A DNA stretch of 64,000 bases from G965229615 sp965229615 (GCA_965229615.1 OZ245890.1:1-64000), one strand, 5' to 3'; counted from the stretch's first letter, positions 17,690-27,784 are shown. Translations and numbers: made by a program. The notes: generated by a model from the sequence alone, not told the origin.

Positions 17690-17847
17690 CATTTTTTTTT
17701 ACTTTTTGCAATATTTTTTTTTGATGGTTTTAAGATGCATATTTTGATGGTGTTAATGGATCAAATAATATATATGGTCGGAAGCCAAACATTAGAACTG
17801 AAGACCGATAATGACGATGGATTGTTTTAGTAGATAGCTTTTAATAA

Positions 17848-18633
17848 CTAATTATCAATATAGTGTAGGGCAATAATATCAAGCATTTTCTCTTCTACAT
17901 CATCCGGGTTGTGCTTGGTGTTGTCATTGTGTGGTATTTCAAATTGCATCGTCACACATATCATCCCAAGCTCGTCACATGTGTTTGCGACATCTTCTAA
18001 GTGATCTAATCTATCATCAATGAAAAAAATAATATCATACTCACAACTTGAGCTTTTCAACAGATATGATATAATTTTTCCCTTGCTAAAGCTGCCGGTG
18101 TAAAATATACCATCGCTATACGTAGCATTAGTTTTACCACTGAAAATTACTGATGGTTTTGATTGACTACCATATGACCCTGAAAATTTAATATTCAGTG
18201 ATTGTAGTTCTGCAGTACGCCATTTCTCCATACTTGTAATACGACCAAACTTGCCGGAATCTATTTGTGTTAGCCCAAAAACATCAGAGTGTGACACACT
18301 TACATTGCCAAAAGTGTTATTGCATACCATGTTTGTGATGAAGCTTGGCCAATTTGCATCTGTTAACCTTACCATTCTATTCAGTCTCCATAATGAGATT
18401 ATATCTACACATTCTTTAACCAGCCTATGATTATTTTCAGATTCAGCACTTCTCATTATTTGCTTAATAGCATCTATTATATTTTTACCATTATTTAACT
18501 TAAATGCACTAGATACAGGTGTAATTATTGTATTATCTATATCTAACAACACTAAGACTGACATTGAACGATATCGCTGAATGCTTGCTTCCATTATTTG
18601 GATTACATGCTCTACTGAACTTATCCTAGTCAA
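17848..18633 (-). CDS. DUF2608 HAD-like protein
   Basis: This 261-residue protein has a HAD-type motif I, LVLLDIDNTIITP (residues ~28-40), and the late acidic motif IIFFIDDRLDHL (near residue 205). Both fit DUF2608 proteins found mainly in Legionella, Rickettsiales and other host-associated bacteria. No signal peptide is obvious. The substrate is unknown, and a phosphatase role is only an inference from the HAD motifs. The start overlaps the end of the MotE-like gene by eight bases, making it the last gene of the topA-to-DUF2608 run. Confidence 0.75.
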   Translation of the reverse strand: MTRISSVEHVIQIMEASIQRYRSMSVLVLLDIDNTIITPVSSAFKLNNGKNIIDAIKQIMRSAESENNHRLVKECVDIISLWRLNRMVRLTDANWPSFITNMVCNNTFGNVSVSHSDVFGLTQIDSGKFGRITSMEKWRTAELQSLNIKFSGSYGSQSKPSVIFSGKTNATYSDGIFYTGSFSKGKIISYLLKSSSCEYDIIFFIDDRLDHLEDVANTCDELGMICVTMQFEIPHNDNTKHNPDDVEEKMLDIIALHYIDN

Positions 18634-19345
18634 AATCCATACTGCTTCTGTTAGTAACTAATGCTGTTGTAAGATCTCGTGCCTTTTGAGGCTGCATTTC
18701 TGCAACTATTGCTGCAAGCTTATTTTCCTTCATCTTTTGTGCAACTTCAATTAAAATACTTGTTTGTAAATCATCAAATATATTTGCTGCATCCTTTGGT
18801 TTCATTCCTTCATATATCTTCACTAATTTACTGATTTTATCAGTGTTACTTGTACCGCCTTCTAACTCTCTTTCTTCCATTAGAGTATTGATTTTCTCAA
18901 GTCGTAATAGTTTTGCTTCTATATCGTGTTGTATGCTCTTAAGCGCAGATTCCATCAACGCTAAGTCTTTACTTTTATTTTCTATTTCTTCTCTTCTTTG
19001 ACGTAAGCTTCTAAGTATCTCTATTTCATCATTAGAAAAATTCAAGTCGTGTAATTTTTGACATGCTGCAATATTTTGTATTTGACTAGTGTCAACATTA
19101 AAAAAACTACCAAGCACCTCACCATCAGTTTTTACAATATCAACTTTATTAATTTGCTTATTGTTTGATGCTGTCATATTTTCACTCGTGGTTTGTGTCT
19201 TATTAGTATCAGTTGTTGCAGTATTATCTGCGTGTATTGTCAATGCCTCAATAAGACTAGTATCATTATTCAAAAGTGACATGATTTTGGAAAACCCAAA
19301 TATCATGCAACATGCCATCGCATATGGTATTAAACGACGTAACAT
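18626..19345 (-). CDS. motE: MotE-like flagellar protein (MgtE N-domain fold)
   Basis: This 239-residue protein has one N-terminal hydrophobic anchor (LIPYAMACCMIFGF), a Thr/Asn-rich linker, a coiled coil (residues ~110-165) and a C-terminal MgtE_N-like helical repeat (KIYEGMKPKDAANIFDDL, MQPQKARDLTTAL). That architecture is the alphaproteobacterial MotE family, a periplasmic helper of the flagellar stator or MotC. Its position after fliL-fliM-DUF6468 supports a flagellar role. Confidence 0.75.
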   Translation of the reverse strand: MLRRLIPYAMACCMIFGFSKIMSLLNNDTSLIEALTIHADNTATTDTNKTQTTSENMTASNNKQINKVDIVKTDGEVLGSFFNVDTSQIQNIAACQKLHDLNFSNDEIEILRSLRQRREEIENKSKDLALMESALKSIQHDIEAKLLRLEKINTLMEERELEGGTSNTDKISKLVKIYEGMKPKDAANIFDDLQTSILIEVAQKMKENKLAAIVAEMQPQKARDLTTALVTNRSSMDFD

Positions 19346-19377
19346 TATATTATCGAAAAATCTTGTTAGTTAAAATA

Positions 19378-19818
19378 CTATGTTTGTGCTGTATTTGTTT
19401 CAACATTTTTTGTTCTTTTAGGTTTTCTTCTATATTTACTTGCATTAGCTCTCATCGCAGTGCACTCTGATATTTTGCTACTCATCATCACTTCAGCTTG
19501 TTTTGCTTCATTAATAAGCCTCTCCAGTTTGCCTGCTAATCTGTTTCCTGATTCGATCATGAATGACATGTCACTAGCAATTTCATTCCCCTGCTCAATA
19601 CATTTCTTTATTTCATTATTAGCATTTAATGATGCTTCCTTCAAAGCTGCTAAATTTTTATGTGTGCTGATCACTGCTGTATCCAAGGATTTAATTAGAT
19701 CAACCATATCTGTTCTACTAGTATGTATTTCATCTATTTTACTACTAAGTTTCAAGCAAAATCTGATTGTCACCCCTAAAACAATTAAAACTGCTATGTC
19801 AAGTATCAAAGTATACAT
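19378..19818 (-). CDS. DUF6468-like flagellar-locus membrane protein
   Basis: This 146-residue protein has a single N-terminal membrane span (LILDIAVLIVLGVTIRFCLKL), a long amphipathic coiled-coil-prone helix and a basic tail (KYRRKPKRTKN). Alphaproteobacterial flagellar operons often carry a DUF6468 protein of this design between fliM and motE, and its position here matches. The family name is assigned by architecture and context rather than by a strong motif. It lies 29 bases after fliM and 32 before motE. Confidence 0.6.
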   Translation of the reverse strand: MYTLILDIAVLIVLGVTIRFCLKLSSKIDEIHTSRTDMVDLIKSLDTAVISTHKNLAALKEASLNANNEIKKCIEQGNEIASDMSFMIESGNRLAGKLERLINEAKQAEVMMSSKISECTAMRANASKYRRKPKRTKNVETNTAQT

Positions 19819-19847
19819 TAAATAATGAACATTTTATTCTTTCAGTA

Positions 19848-20741
19848 CTATGTTGTAATTTCAGCAGCAAGTTTATCATTAATTTTTCCGATTTTGCACC
19901 TACTTACAATGGTGCCATTAACTTTTACACCTAAATCCTCATTTGCATCCTTTTGAGTAATTAATGTATCACCTATTTTCATTTCCTTAATTTTATTAAT
20001 AGTTGCGTCAATACAATCTATCTCAACAGTTAGCTTAACTATTGTTTTCAAAAGAATATTGGTTAAATGTTCATGCCAAATTTTCTGTTGTGATAGCTTC
20101 TTATTAGAGAATCCTCTCATCAGGCTACTCTTAGCTGGCAATAATGCATCATACGGCATAACAACATCAATTATATCAGTATGTTTGTTTGATATACTGA
20201 TGTTCAATCTTGCCATTATGACAACTGTATCATGCATGATGAAACAATTGCTTTTCGTATGAAAGATATTTTTCACTACAATATTTGCACTTGGATCAAG
20301 CGTTGAAAATGCCTCTTGCAAAGCACTTGTAAGATTTTGAGCAACGCTTTTTATAATATCACCTTCTATTTTTGTGAATTCCCGCTTTTGAACTTTTAAC
20401 TGAGTATTGGTGTTTTGCCCACCAAGCATTGCTTCTATGATCTGATAAAGTAAATCCTTTGTTATCATAATAAAAAACCTCCCACCTTCCCAACCAACAA
20501 ATTGACATTCTATATACACAACATCATCTGTAATTGATGCAATATAGTCAGTGGATTTAAGTGGTAAGATTGTATCAATTGCTGCATGCACCAATACACC
20601 AATGCTTTCTGTTAATATGATCTGTCCAGATCTAGCAAAGTCACTCAGCACTGACTTCAACATCGGCATTTCCACGAGCTTTTCTTGTACTAGAAGCTGC
20701 GTTAAACCTTTTTGATCTGAAGCTTTCTGTTTTGCAACCAT
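19848..20741 (-). CDS. fliM: Flagellar motor switch protein FliM
   Basis: FliM forms the C-ring and sets the rotation direction. This 297-residue protein carries the central domain (LYQIIEAMLGGQNTN, KREFTKIEGDIIKSVAQNL) and a C-terminal SpoA domain (LTVEIDCIDATINKIKEMKIGD, GTIVSRCKIGKINDKLA). The usual N-terminal CheY-P-binding peptide (LSQxEIDALL) is not present: the protein begins MVAKQKASDQKGLTQLL instead. The protein may be unable to bind CheY, and no chemotaxis gene is in the window. It follows fliL by 43 bases. Confidence 0.88.
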   Translation of the reverse strand: MVAKQKASDQKGLTQLLVQEKLVEMPMLKSVLSDFARSGQIILTESIGVLVHAAIDTILPLKSTDYIASITDDVVYIECQFVGWEGGRFFIMITKDLLYQIIEAMLGGQNTNTQLKVQKREFTKIEGDIIKSVAQNLTSALQEAFSTLDPSANIVVKNIFHTKSNCFIMHDTVVIMARLNISISNKHTDIIDVVMPYDALLPAKSSLMRGFSNKKLSQQKIWHEHLTNILLKTIVKLTVEIDCIDATINKIKEMKIGDTLITQKDANEDLGVKVNGTIVSRCKIGKINDKLAAEITT

Positions 20742-20784
20742 TATTATACTATTAATATGTTAATCACTAAAAACAACGAATACA

Positions 20785-21333
20785 TCATTGCAACACCATA
20801 AAGTCTTGGAATAACACATCATCAATTTTAGCAGGAGAAACTGCCATATTGATGCGAAACATTATTTCCTCCTTTATTTTATATATACCAAATGATCCGT
20901 CCAAGTCTGTTTTTCTTAGACCTGTTAAGTACGTTTGAAGTATGTCATTAATTCTAGGTATGAACTGTGATATAGTATCATAATTCTTTTTACCATGCAC
21001 TTCCAAACTAATTTTTATTTTCAGCCATAATTTATTTGTACTGCTTGTATCACCATCGATCTTTACAGTAATATCATCCAAAGTGACAAACATTATAGCA
21101 TTCTCAGATGTTTTTGCAGCTTTTTGCTGAAGAAGCTGCTGTTGTACACTTTTATGATAGTACCAAGTACAAATTGTTGCTACTGCTAATAAGATTAATA
21201 CTAGCAAAATTTTTTTCTTGCTACTGGATACACTACTAGATGGTATGCTATTAACTTTTTGCGATATATTACCATCTGTCGCTCCAATATCAAATGCCTT
21301 TCTATTATGATCAGTACTGTTGTTATCTAACAT
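20785..21333 (-). CDS. fliL: Flagellar basal-body protein FliL
   Basis: This 182-residue single-span inner-membrane protein stabilises the stator. It has a cytoplasmic Ser/Asn-rich N-terminus, one membrane helix (KKILLVLILLAVATICTWYY, residues ~40-59), and a periplasmic stomatin-like domain (MFVTLDDITVKID, LWLKIKISLEV) ending in DVLFQDFMVLQ. It follows rpoD by 39 bases and precedes fliM in the typical alphaproteobacterial order. Confidence 0.88.
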   Translation of the reverse strand: MLDNNSTDHNRKAFDIGATDGNISQKVNSIPSSSVSSSKKKILLVLILLAVATICTWYYHKSVQQQLLQQKAAKTSENAIMFVTLDDITVKIDGDTSSTNKLWLKIKISLEVHGKKNYDTISQFIPRINDILQTYLTGLRKTDLDGSFGIYKIKEEIMFRINMAVSPAKIDDVLFQDFMVLQ

Positions 21334-21372
21334 TGCTTTATAATACCTTAATTTATTTAAATCTTAATGCTG

Positions 21373-23292
21373 TTACGCACCTGTGTTACTACTAAAACTT
21401 CTAAGCTTTTTTGAACGACGTGGATGTCTAAGTTTTCTCAATGCTTTGGCCTCTATCTGTCTTATTCTTTCACGTGTTACATTAAATGCCCTGCCAACTT
21501 CTTCCAATGTATGCTCTTTAGTGTGGCCGATTCCAAATCTCATTCTTATAACTCTCTCCTCGCGCGGTGTGAGTGTTGATAGTACAACTGTAGTACTATC
21601 ACGTAGATTTGCATTCATTGCTGCCACAAGAGGTGATATTGCAGTTTTATCTTCTATATAGTCAGCAAGAGTGCTACCGTTACTACTATCATCACCTAAA
21701 GGATTTTCAAGACTCATTGGCTCTTTTGCTATTTTTAATACTCTTCTAATTTTTTCAACAGGCAAGCTCAGCCTTGCAGCTATCTCTTCAGGAGTTGGAT
21801 CCCTATTGGCATCATGTACTATTTGTTTTGAAACCTTCAAAATTTTGTTGATTGTTTCAATCATGTGTACAGGAATTCTAATCGTTCTAGCTTGATCTGC
21901 TATTGCCCTTGTTATAGCTTGTCTTATCCACCATGTTGCATATGTTGAAAACTTATATCCTCTTTTATATTCAAATTTTGTTACAGCCTTCATCAAACCT
22001 ATATTACCTTCCTGTATCAGATCAAGAAATGGCAACCCTCTGTTTGCATATTTTTTTGCAATTGAAATTACAAGGCGTAAATTTGCTTCTATCATTTCCT
22101 TTTCTGCAATTTTCACAGCACTTTCAGCCCTTTGTATTTCAATAACAAATGCTTTAAAAGCCTGTATATCAATACCTATTTCTTCTGATATAGCTAACAA
22201 GTTAGCAATCACTTCTTCTATCAAAGATTGATGCCCATCAAAAAATACCCGCCATAATACATCCATACTATCAGATGTTAATTTTCTCAATTCACTGAAC
22301 CAAGAAAAGTACACATTATTTGCTTTATCAGAGGCATTATAAACAAATAGAATGTCCTGTTTCTTGATTCCAGTTGCAACTGCAGCATTTATCAATCTTT
22401 TCTCTTCATGCAATATTCTTTTATTGTGGGTGAAAATTTTTGATAGCATTTGATCTATCACACTATCATTAAGCTTTACATCCTGTAGCAGCTCATTTGC
22501 TTTATCACTCAATTCACACAACGTCGCCACGACATCGTGTTGGTATTTACCTCTAACCCTACAGCTATTGATTATTTTATGCTGCAATGGCAATGCCTCG
22601 CTATATATATCATTAATTTCCTCAAATGTACTAAACAGTTTTGGAGTGATCAACGCCTCCATTGAGGCAATTGAAGCATCATCTTCATTATCACCATCAT
22701 CATTATCTTCGCTCATTTCGATGTCAGGATGGCCACAATCCTGCTTACACAACTCACTATTATGCATTATCTCAAGATCAACTATATCCCTTGATGTTAC
22801 GGTTCCCTCAATCATACCAACATACCATTCACTAATCTGTTTCAACATAATTGGCATTGCACATATATATTTCATTCTTTTCTCACGTTCTTCTTCTATT
22901 TGCTTTGCCACCTCAACTTCACCATCACGTGTTAGAAGGTGTTTATACCCCATTTCATTAAGGTACATTCTAACTGGATCCTCATTTTTTATAACATACT
23001 CTTCTGTTTCTGATGTTGTGTTGTTTTCCTCTTGTAAGAACACTGATTCATTTGCTTCATATTTATCACCTGATGTTATGAGCACTCCCATTTCATTGAA
23101 CAATGAAACAACTGTTTCTATTTCCTCTGTCGTTGCATGTTCTGAAAAGATTTTGTTTAAGTCTTTATTAGTTACAAAACCAGCTTCTTTGCCTTTTATA
23201 AGTAAAGCCTGCAGCAACTTCTCATCCAATACTGTTTTCTTATACTGTGCTTTGTCTTCTTGTTTATTTACTATATCTATATTTGTACCCAT
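21373..23292 (-). CDS. rpoD: RNA polymerase primary sigma factor (sigma-70/RpoD)
   Basis: This 639-residue protein is the housekeeping sigma factor. It has region 1.1 at the N-terminus, region 1.2 (DPVRMYLNEMGYKHLLTRDG), a long acidic non-conserved region, region 2 (ANLRLVISIAKKYANRGLPF, GYKFSTYATWWIRQAITRAI), region 3, and region 4 with the helix-turn-helix (TLEEVGRAFNVTRERIRQIE). Consensus -35/-10 boxes in the window agree with a normal specificity. It starts six bases after dnaG, keeping the ancient dnaG-rpoD pairing. Unusually, it is followed directly by fliL-fliM. Confidence 0.97.
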   Translation of the reverse strand: MGTNIDIVNKQEDKAQYKKTVLDEKLLQALLIKGKEAGFVTNKDLNKIFSEHATTEEIETVVSLFNEMGVLITSGDKYEANESVFLQEENNTTSETEEYVIKNEDPVRMYLNEMGYKHLLTRDGEVEVAKQIEEEREKRMKYICAMPIMLKQISEWYVGMIEGTVTSRDIVDLEIMHNSELCKQDCGHPDIEMSEDNDDGDNEDDASIASMEALITPKLFSTFEEINDIYSEALPLQHKIINSCRVRGKYQHDVVATLCELSDKANELLQDVKLNDSVIDQMLSKIFTHNKRILHEEKRLINAAVATGIKKQDILFVYNASDKANNVYFSWFSELRKLTSDSMDVLWRVFFDGHQSLIEEVIANLLAISEEIGIDIQAFKAFVIEIQRAESAVKIAEKEMIEANLRLVISIAKKYANRGLPFLDLIQEGNIGLMKAVTKFEYKRGYKFSTYATWWIRQAITRAIADQARTIRIPVHMIETINKILKVSKQIVHDANRDPTPEEIAARLSLPVEKIRRVLKIAKEPMSLENPLGDDSSNGSTLADYIEDKTAISPLVAAMNANLRDSTTVVLSTLTPREERVIRMRFGIGHTKEHTLEEVGRAFNVTRERIRQIEAKALRKLRHPRRSKKLRSFSSNTGA

Positions 23293-23298
23293 GGATAT

Positions 23299-25068
23299 TT
23301 AATTATTATTTATTAAGTCAAGTTTATCCTTTAAATCAATTTCTTGCCTTTTTAATTGCATGAGTTGTTCTTCCAGTAGCACACCCTGTGTGATCAACAC
23401 ATTGATTTTAGATGCATCAGATCTTATATGTTTCAACTGCAATGATATAATCAAATTTAGAATTTTTTTGATTTCCTCATCTGATGTTTGTGCTGTATTT
23501 CCACAAGCACTTGACGTGTTTTGAAAATGTTTTATCAATGGTTCTTTTGCTGCATTGGCTTCATTATTAACAAAGTTAAGCTGTGAAAAATGTTCAAATA
23601 CGTTTGTATCGTGCAATAAATTTGGGTTTGTAGAGAGTATTTTATATATTAATTGCTCATTTTGCTCCACATTATTATCAATTTGTTTCAGATTGGATGT
23701 GGTGTGCTGTAATACAGCAACCTGTAGTTCTTGCATTGATCTATCAATTGTGTTTCTACTCGCAGTATTCAGACCTTTTACCATAGACCAATATCTTGCA
23801 TTAAAGTATCTCTTATACTCTTGACGCAAAGTATTATGCTTTATTATATCAGATACTTCATTCAAATTCTTGCGTAACATTACTTGTCCTTCAGGATCGT
23901 GAGATGCTGATATACTGTACTTATCGAATATAAAATCAGCCAAACATTTTGTATTTTTCACTACAAGTGCATTCCAATATTCAACACCATGATGCTTCAT
24001 GATTTCATCTGGATCTTTACCATTTTCTAACATCAAAAGCGATATTGATTTTCCAGGCTCAAGGAGTTGTAATGCTATATTAGCACATCTAACCATCGCA
24101 GATGTACCAGCAGTATCATTATCTAAACATAGTGTAGGTCTATTGTGATAATGCCAAAGTTTCCTCAGTTGATTTTGTGTCAAGTTTGCTCCTAGTACAC
24201 CAACAGCATTTTTAATTCCTTTGCTATGTAGCGCTAATACATCCATGTACCCCTCAACTATAAAAATGGTATCATTAGTACTATTACCTTGTGTTGTATG
24301 ACTCATCGAGTGCACATTGCTATATTTGTGTAATAAATGTATGCCATACAACACATCAGACTTGTGAAAAAAACTGCTATCTGATGAATTAATATATTTT
24401 GCTCTTTTACTATCTGTATTGTGATGGACAACTCTGGCACCAAAGCCTAGTATGTTCACTGATGAGTCGATGATTGGAAATATAATTCTATTATTAAACT
24501 GACTGTATATCGTATCATTTACCAATCTAAAAATCCCGGCTGCAAAAATATCACTAGTACTAAAATTCTTAGTCATTTCATCAAAAATTTTCTTCATATC
24601 ATATCTTGGTAGATACCCTAATTTGTATGCTGAAATTGCATCTTCGCTTATGTTCCTTTCTCTTATATATGCAAGTGCATACCTGCCACTATATCCATGT
24701 AGAGATTTTTGACACAAGTATGTAAAAAGTTTAGTTATTGAGAAATAAGTGCTTCTTAATGTGTCATTATATGAAAGGCTATTATTACTAACCCCTATCG
24801 TCTTTGCTAGTTTATCAATTGCCTCACCATAACTGATATTATCAAGCATCATAACAAACTTGATCACGTCACCACTTGCTCTGCATCCAAAGCAGTGAAA
24901 AAAACCCTTATCTGCACTTACATAAAAAGATGGTGTCTTTTCGCTATGAAATGGGCATAAACCAACACTCTCTCCACGTCTTCTAGTCTGTAGTTGCACA
25001 TGATGACCTATATATTCATCAATATTTACTCTTGCAATGATCTGTCGTTTTATATTGTGATCATTCAT
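23299..25068 (-). CDS. dnaG: DNA primase
   Basis: This 589-residue enzyme makes RNA primers for replication. The N-terminal CHC2 zinc finger (CPFHSEKTPSFYVS, FHCFGC) is followed by the catalytic core (FNNRIIFPIIDSSVNILGFG) and the Toprim domain (IFIVEGYMDVLAL, PTLCLDNDTAG, KDPDEIMKHHG). The C-terminal ~150 residues would contact DnaB helicase and are poorly conserved. It is the middle of topA-dnaG-rpoD, 44 bases after topA. Confidence 0.96.
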   Translation of the reverse strand: MNDHNIKRQIIARVNIDEYIGHHVQLQTRRRGESVGLCPFHSEKTPSFYVSADKGFFHCFGCRASGDVIKFVMMLDNISYGEAIDKLAKTIGVSNNSLSYNDTLRSTYFSITKLFTYLCQKSLHGYSGRYALAYIRERNISEDAISAYKLGYLPRYDMKKIFDEMTKNFSTSDIFAAGIFRLVNDTIYSQFNNRIIFPIIDSSVNILGFGARVVHHNTDSKRAKYINSSDSSFFHKSDVLYGIHLLHKYSNVHSMSHTTQGNSTNDTIFIVEGYMDVLALHSKGIKNAVGVLGANLTQNQLRKLWHYHNRPTLCLDNDTAGTSAMVRCANIALQLLEPGKSISLLMLENGKDPDEIMKHHGVEYWNALVVKNTKCLADFIFDKYSISASHDPEGQVMLRKNLNEVSDIIKHNTLRQEYKRYFNARYWSMVKGLNTASRNTIDRSMQELQVAVLQHTTSNLKQIDNNVEQNEQLIYKILSTNPNLLHDTNVFEHFSQLNFVNNEANAAKEPLIKHFQNTSSACGNTAQTSDEEIKKILNLIISLQLKHIRSDASKINVLITQGVLLEEQLMQLKRQEIDLKDKLDLINNN

Positions 25069-25112
25069 ATCATTTGATATTCATCAAAAATAGTTGAATT
25101 AGTGATTGCAAT

Positions 25113-27641
25113 TCATTTTTTTTTAGATGCTGCTAGTACGGCCATAACGTCGTGTAGTGAAAAACTTACCATATCTGCTAGCGTTTTGTTTTTTATAGGA
25201 TGAAATTTTTTCTTATATAAAATGTATGGTCCGTATTTTCCAATCCCAATCATAATATCGTCATCACTATCAGGATGTTTACCTATTTTAAATGGCATAT
25301 CAAATAATTTTCTAGCTTGCTCGTAAGAAAGAGTAAAATTATCAACATTACATGATTGTGGCAAGGTGAAGTTTTTTACGATCTTACCGCTTTCACATAG
25401 TGACAAATAATAACCATATTGTCCCTTGTTCAACATGATTTGAGCATTTTCTTGTTGTGCAATGATACGCACGTTACCACTATGTACCATTGAGTTTTGC
25501 ATTTCAACATTACAACCCTCAGTAATACTACTCACGGTACTTGATACAGAATTCTTTCCATTATGTTTGTGTAAACTAAATTTTATTGCATAGTCACAAT
25601 TAGGATAATTAGAACAACCCACAAATGGTGAATATTTAGAATTCTTCAACTTCAAGTCACCATTTTGGCACTTTGGACAGTGCTTGTTGAGTTGTGATAT
25701 ATCAGATGTATTTTCATCATTCAATCCATTAGCGAATAAAAATTCACTAAGCATGTTTTCTATTTGTTGTAATATGTCTTTTGTTGGTAACTGTGACACA
25801 AAATCAACGTTTTGTTTAAATGCTTGCCAGAAATCCTGCAACACTTGAGTGCGTTGCTTATCACCATTTGAAATAGCATCCAACTCTTCTTCAAGCGAGG
25901 CTGTGAAATCATACTCAACATACTTTGTAAAGAAAAGGTTCAGAAATGTATTGACAATCTCCCCCCTATCTTCTACATGAAATTTATTTTTATCTAAAAC
26001 AACATACTTACGGTCTTGTAGTATGCTCATAATCGTTGCATAGGTTGATGGTCTACCTATTCCTAAATCTTCCATTTTTTTGACAAGAGTTGCCTCAGAA
26101 TAGCGTGCAGGAGCTGTTGTTGTGTGTTGATTTGATAGTATTTCCGCTATCTCAAGTGTTTGACCATCAAACATTGGTGGTAAGTATTGTTGTTCATCTG
26201 TTGTATCTACTGAAACAGTACTATCTTCATTGTTTTTTTTATTTTTATACTGCTTTGCAATTTGATTACCCATTAGCCTATAAAAGCCATCAAATACAAC
26301 CGTAGTACCAATCACTTTAAATACAGCTTCTATCTGATGTGACGATGCTTTGAACAGATGAGAGATTATATCATCTTCCAATACTGCTTGTAGATGTAAT
26401 GATGGCACATTATTACTCCTTCCAACTATTCTTACAACTGTTCTTGCAATGATTGCTGATGACATCTGACATGCTATGAATCTATTCCATATTAAATCAT
26501 ATAATTTCCACTCATCATCAGATAAAAAAGTCTTGATTTTAGATGGTATGAGATGTGGGTCAGTTGGCCTTATTGCTTCGTGTGCTTCCTGTGCGTTCTT
26601 TACTTTTTTCTTAAAAATTCGTGCTTTATCTGGTAGATATTTCTCGCCATACTCAGTTTTGATAACATCTCTTGCCTTTCCAATAGCATCTGGCGACACA
26701 TTAATACTATCTGTACGCATATAGGTTATTAAGCCCACAAGTTTTCCATCAACATCTATACCTTCATATAGCTTTTGTGCAACCTGCATAACTTTTTTTG
26801 CTGACATCTTGAGTGATTGAGAAGCGGTTTGAATTAATGTTGATGTGATGAAAGGAGCTTCAGGATTTTTACATATATCTTTTTTTTCAACATCTTTCAC
26901 AACATATTCGAGGCAGTTTAATATGTTTATAATTCTTTCTGCAGATGTTGCAGTAGTGAAGGAGAATTTCTCTATTTTATGACCGTTCATTTCTGCAAGC
27001 GAAGCTTTAGTAGTTGATTCTGTACTATCTAATGTGAAACAACCATGTACTGTCCAATAATCCATTGGTTTAAATCTCATTATTTCATGTTCTCTTTCAC
27101 ATAAGATGCGTAGAGCAACTGATTGGACCCTTCCAGCTGATCTGCTGCCTGGTAATTTTCTCCACAACACTGGCGATAAATTGAATCCAACAAGATAATC
27201 GAGTGTTTGTCTCGCTTGCTGTGCATATACAAGATCCATGTTAATGTCACGTGGGTTTTTTAATGCAGTCTTTATTGCATTTGGTGTAATTTCATTGAAC
27301 ATTATTCTATGCACCCTGCCATCGATTTTTATTTCACTATCTTTCATTACCTGACTAACATGCCATGCTATTGCTTCTCCTTCTCTATCTGGATCTGTTG
27401 CCATATATACATCAGTACAATGTTTTGAAGCCTCAACTATGGTGTTTAGATATTTTTTTGATCCCTCGTTGATTTCATATGCAGCCTCAAAAGCATGTGC
27501 TATATCAACAGCATTACTACGTGATGGTATAGCGCGTACATGTCCACAAGATGCTAAAACTTTATACGTGTTACCAAGATATTTTGTAATTGTTTTTGCC
27601 TTTGCTGGTGACTCAACTACAAGGAGTTTTTGTGTCGTCAT
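25113..27641 (-). CDS. topA: DNA topoisomerase I
   Basis: This 842-residue type IA topoisomerase relaxes negative supercoils. The N-terminal Toprim domain (KLLVVESPAKAKTITKYLG, DPDREGEAIAWH) is followed by the active-site Tyr region GLITYMRTDS. The conserved GIGRPSTYATIM and one C-terminal zinc finger (CPKCQNGDLKL, CSNYPNCDY) follow, then a topoisomerase C-terminal repeat region (GKYGPYILYKKK) and a lysine-rich end. It is the first gene of the long minus-strand run ending in flagellar genes. Confidence 0.97.
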   Translation of the reverse strand: MTTQKLLVVESPAKAKTITKYLGNTYKVLASCGHVRAIPSRSNAVDIAHAFEAAYEINEGSKKYLNTIVEASKHCTDVYMATDPDREGEAIAWHVSQVMKDSEIKIDGRVHRIMFNEITPNAIKTALKNPRDINMDLVYAQQARQTLDYLVGFNLSPVLWRKLPGSRSAGRVQSVALRILCEREHEIMRFKPMDYWTVHGCFTLDSTESTTKASLAEMNGHKIEKFSFTTATSAERIINILNCLEYVVKDVEKKDICKNPEAPFITSTLIQTASQSLKMSAKKVMQVAQKLYEGIDVDGKLVGLITYMRTDSINVSPDAIGKARDVIKTEYGEKYLPDKARIFKKKVKNAQEAHEAIRPTDPHLIPSKIKTFLSDDEWKLYDLIWNRFIACQMSSAIIARTVVRIVGRSNNVPSLHLQAVLEDDIISHLFKASSHQIEAVFKVIGTTVVFDGFYRLMGNQIAKQYKNKKNNEDSTVSVDTTDEQQYLPPMFDGQTLEIAEILSNQHTTTAPARYSEATLVKKMEDLGIGRPSTYATIMSILQDRKYVVLDKNKFHVEDRGEIVNTFLNLFFTKYVEYDFTASLEEELDAISNGDKQRTQVLQDFWQAFKQNVDFVSQLPTKDILQQIENMLSEFLFANGLNDENTSDISQLNKHCPKCQNGDLKLKNSKYSPFVGCSNYPNCDYAIKFSLHKHNGKNSVSSTVSSITEGCNVEMQNSMVHSGNVRIIAQQENAQIMLNKGQYGYYLSLCESGKIVKNFTLPQSCNVDNFTLSYEQARKLFDMPFKIGKHPDSDDDIMIGIGKYGPYILYKKKFHPIKNKTLADMVSFSLHDVMAVLAASKKK

Positions 27642-27784
27642 GTAATGGGATCTTTATTACTGTTTTTCAATTTATGTTTATTGTATATCATCAGTGCACA
27701 CTATGTTGCGCGCTTTTGTTATTTTCATTTTAGGACAAACATAAAATAAGTAGTTTTGCTACAACAGCTATTTTTGAACAAAAT

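Larger units (their letters stand above)
17440..17781. repeat. Direct repeat copy 2 flanking the symporter gene
   Basis: This is the second copy of the ~340-base unit at 15495-15832, same orientation, with a few substitutions and single-base indels. The boundary lies only 15 bases upstream of the symporter start. The mini-ORF hairpin therefore separates this copy's promoter from the symporter. Confidence 0.93.

Noticed and set aside
15495..17781. Composite transposon flanked by insertion sequences
   Set aside because: The repeats contain no transposase, no terminal inverted repeats and no obvious target-site duplication.
17555..17830. A 91-codon plus-strand frame in repeat copy 2
   Set aside because: It is antisense to the mini-ORF, is not kept in the same form in copy 1, and is driven by the T-rich composition of the repeat.
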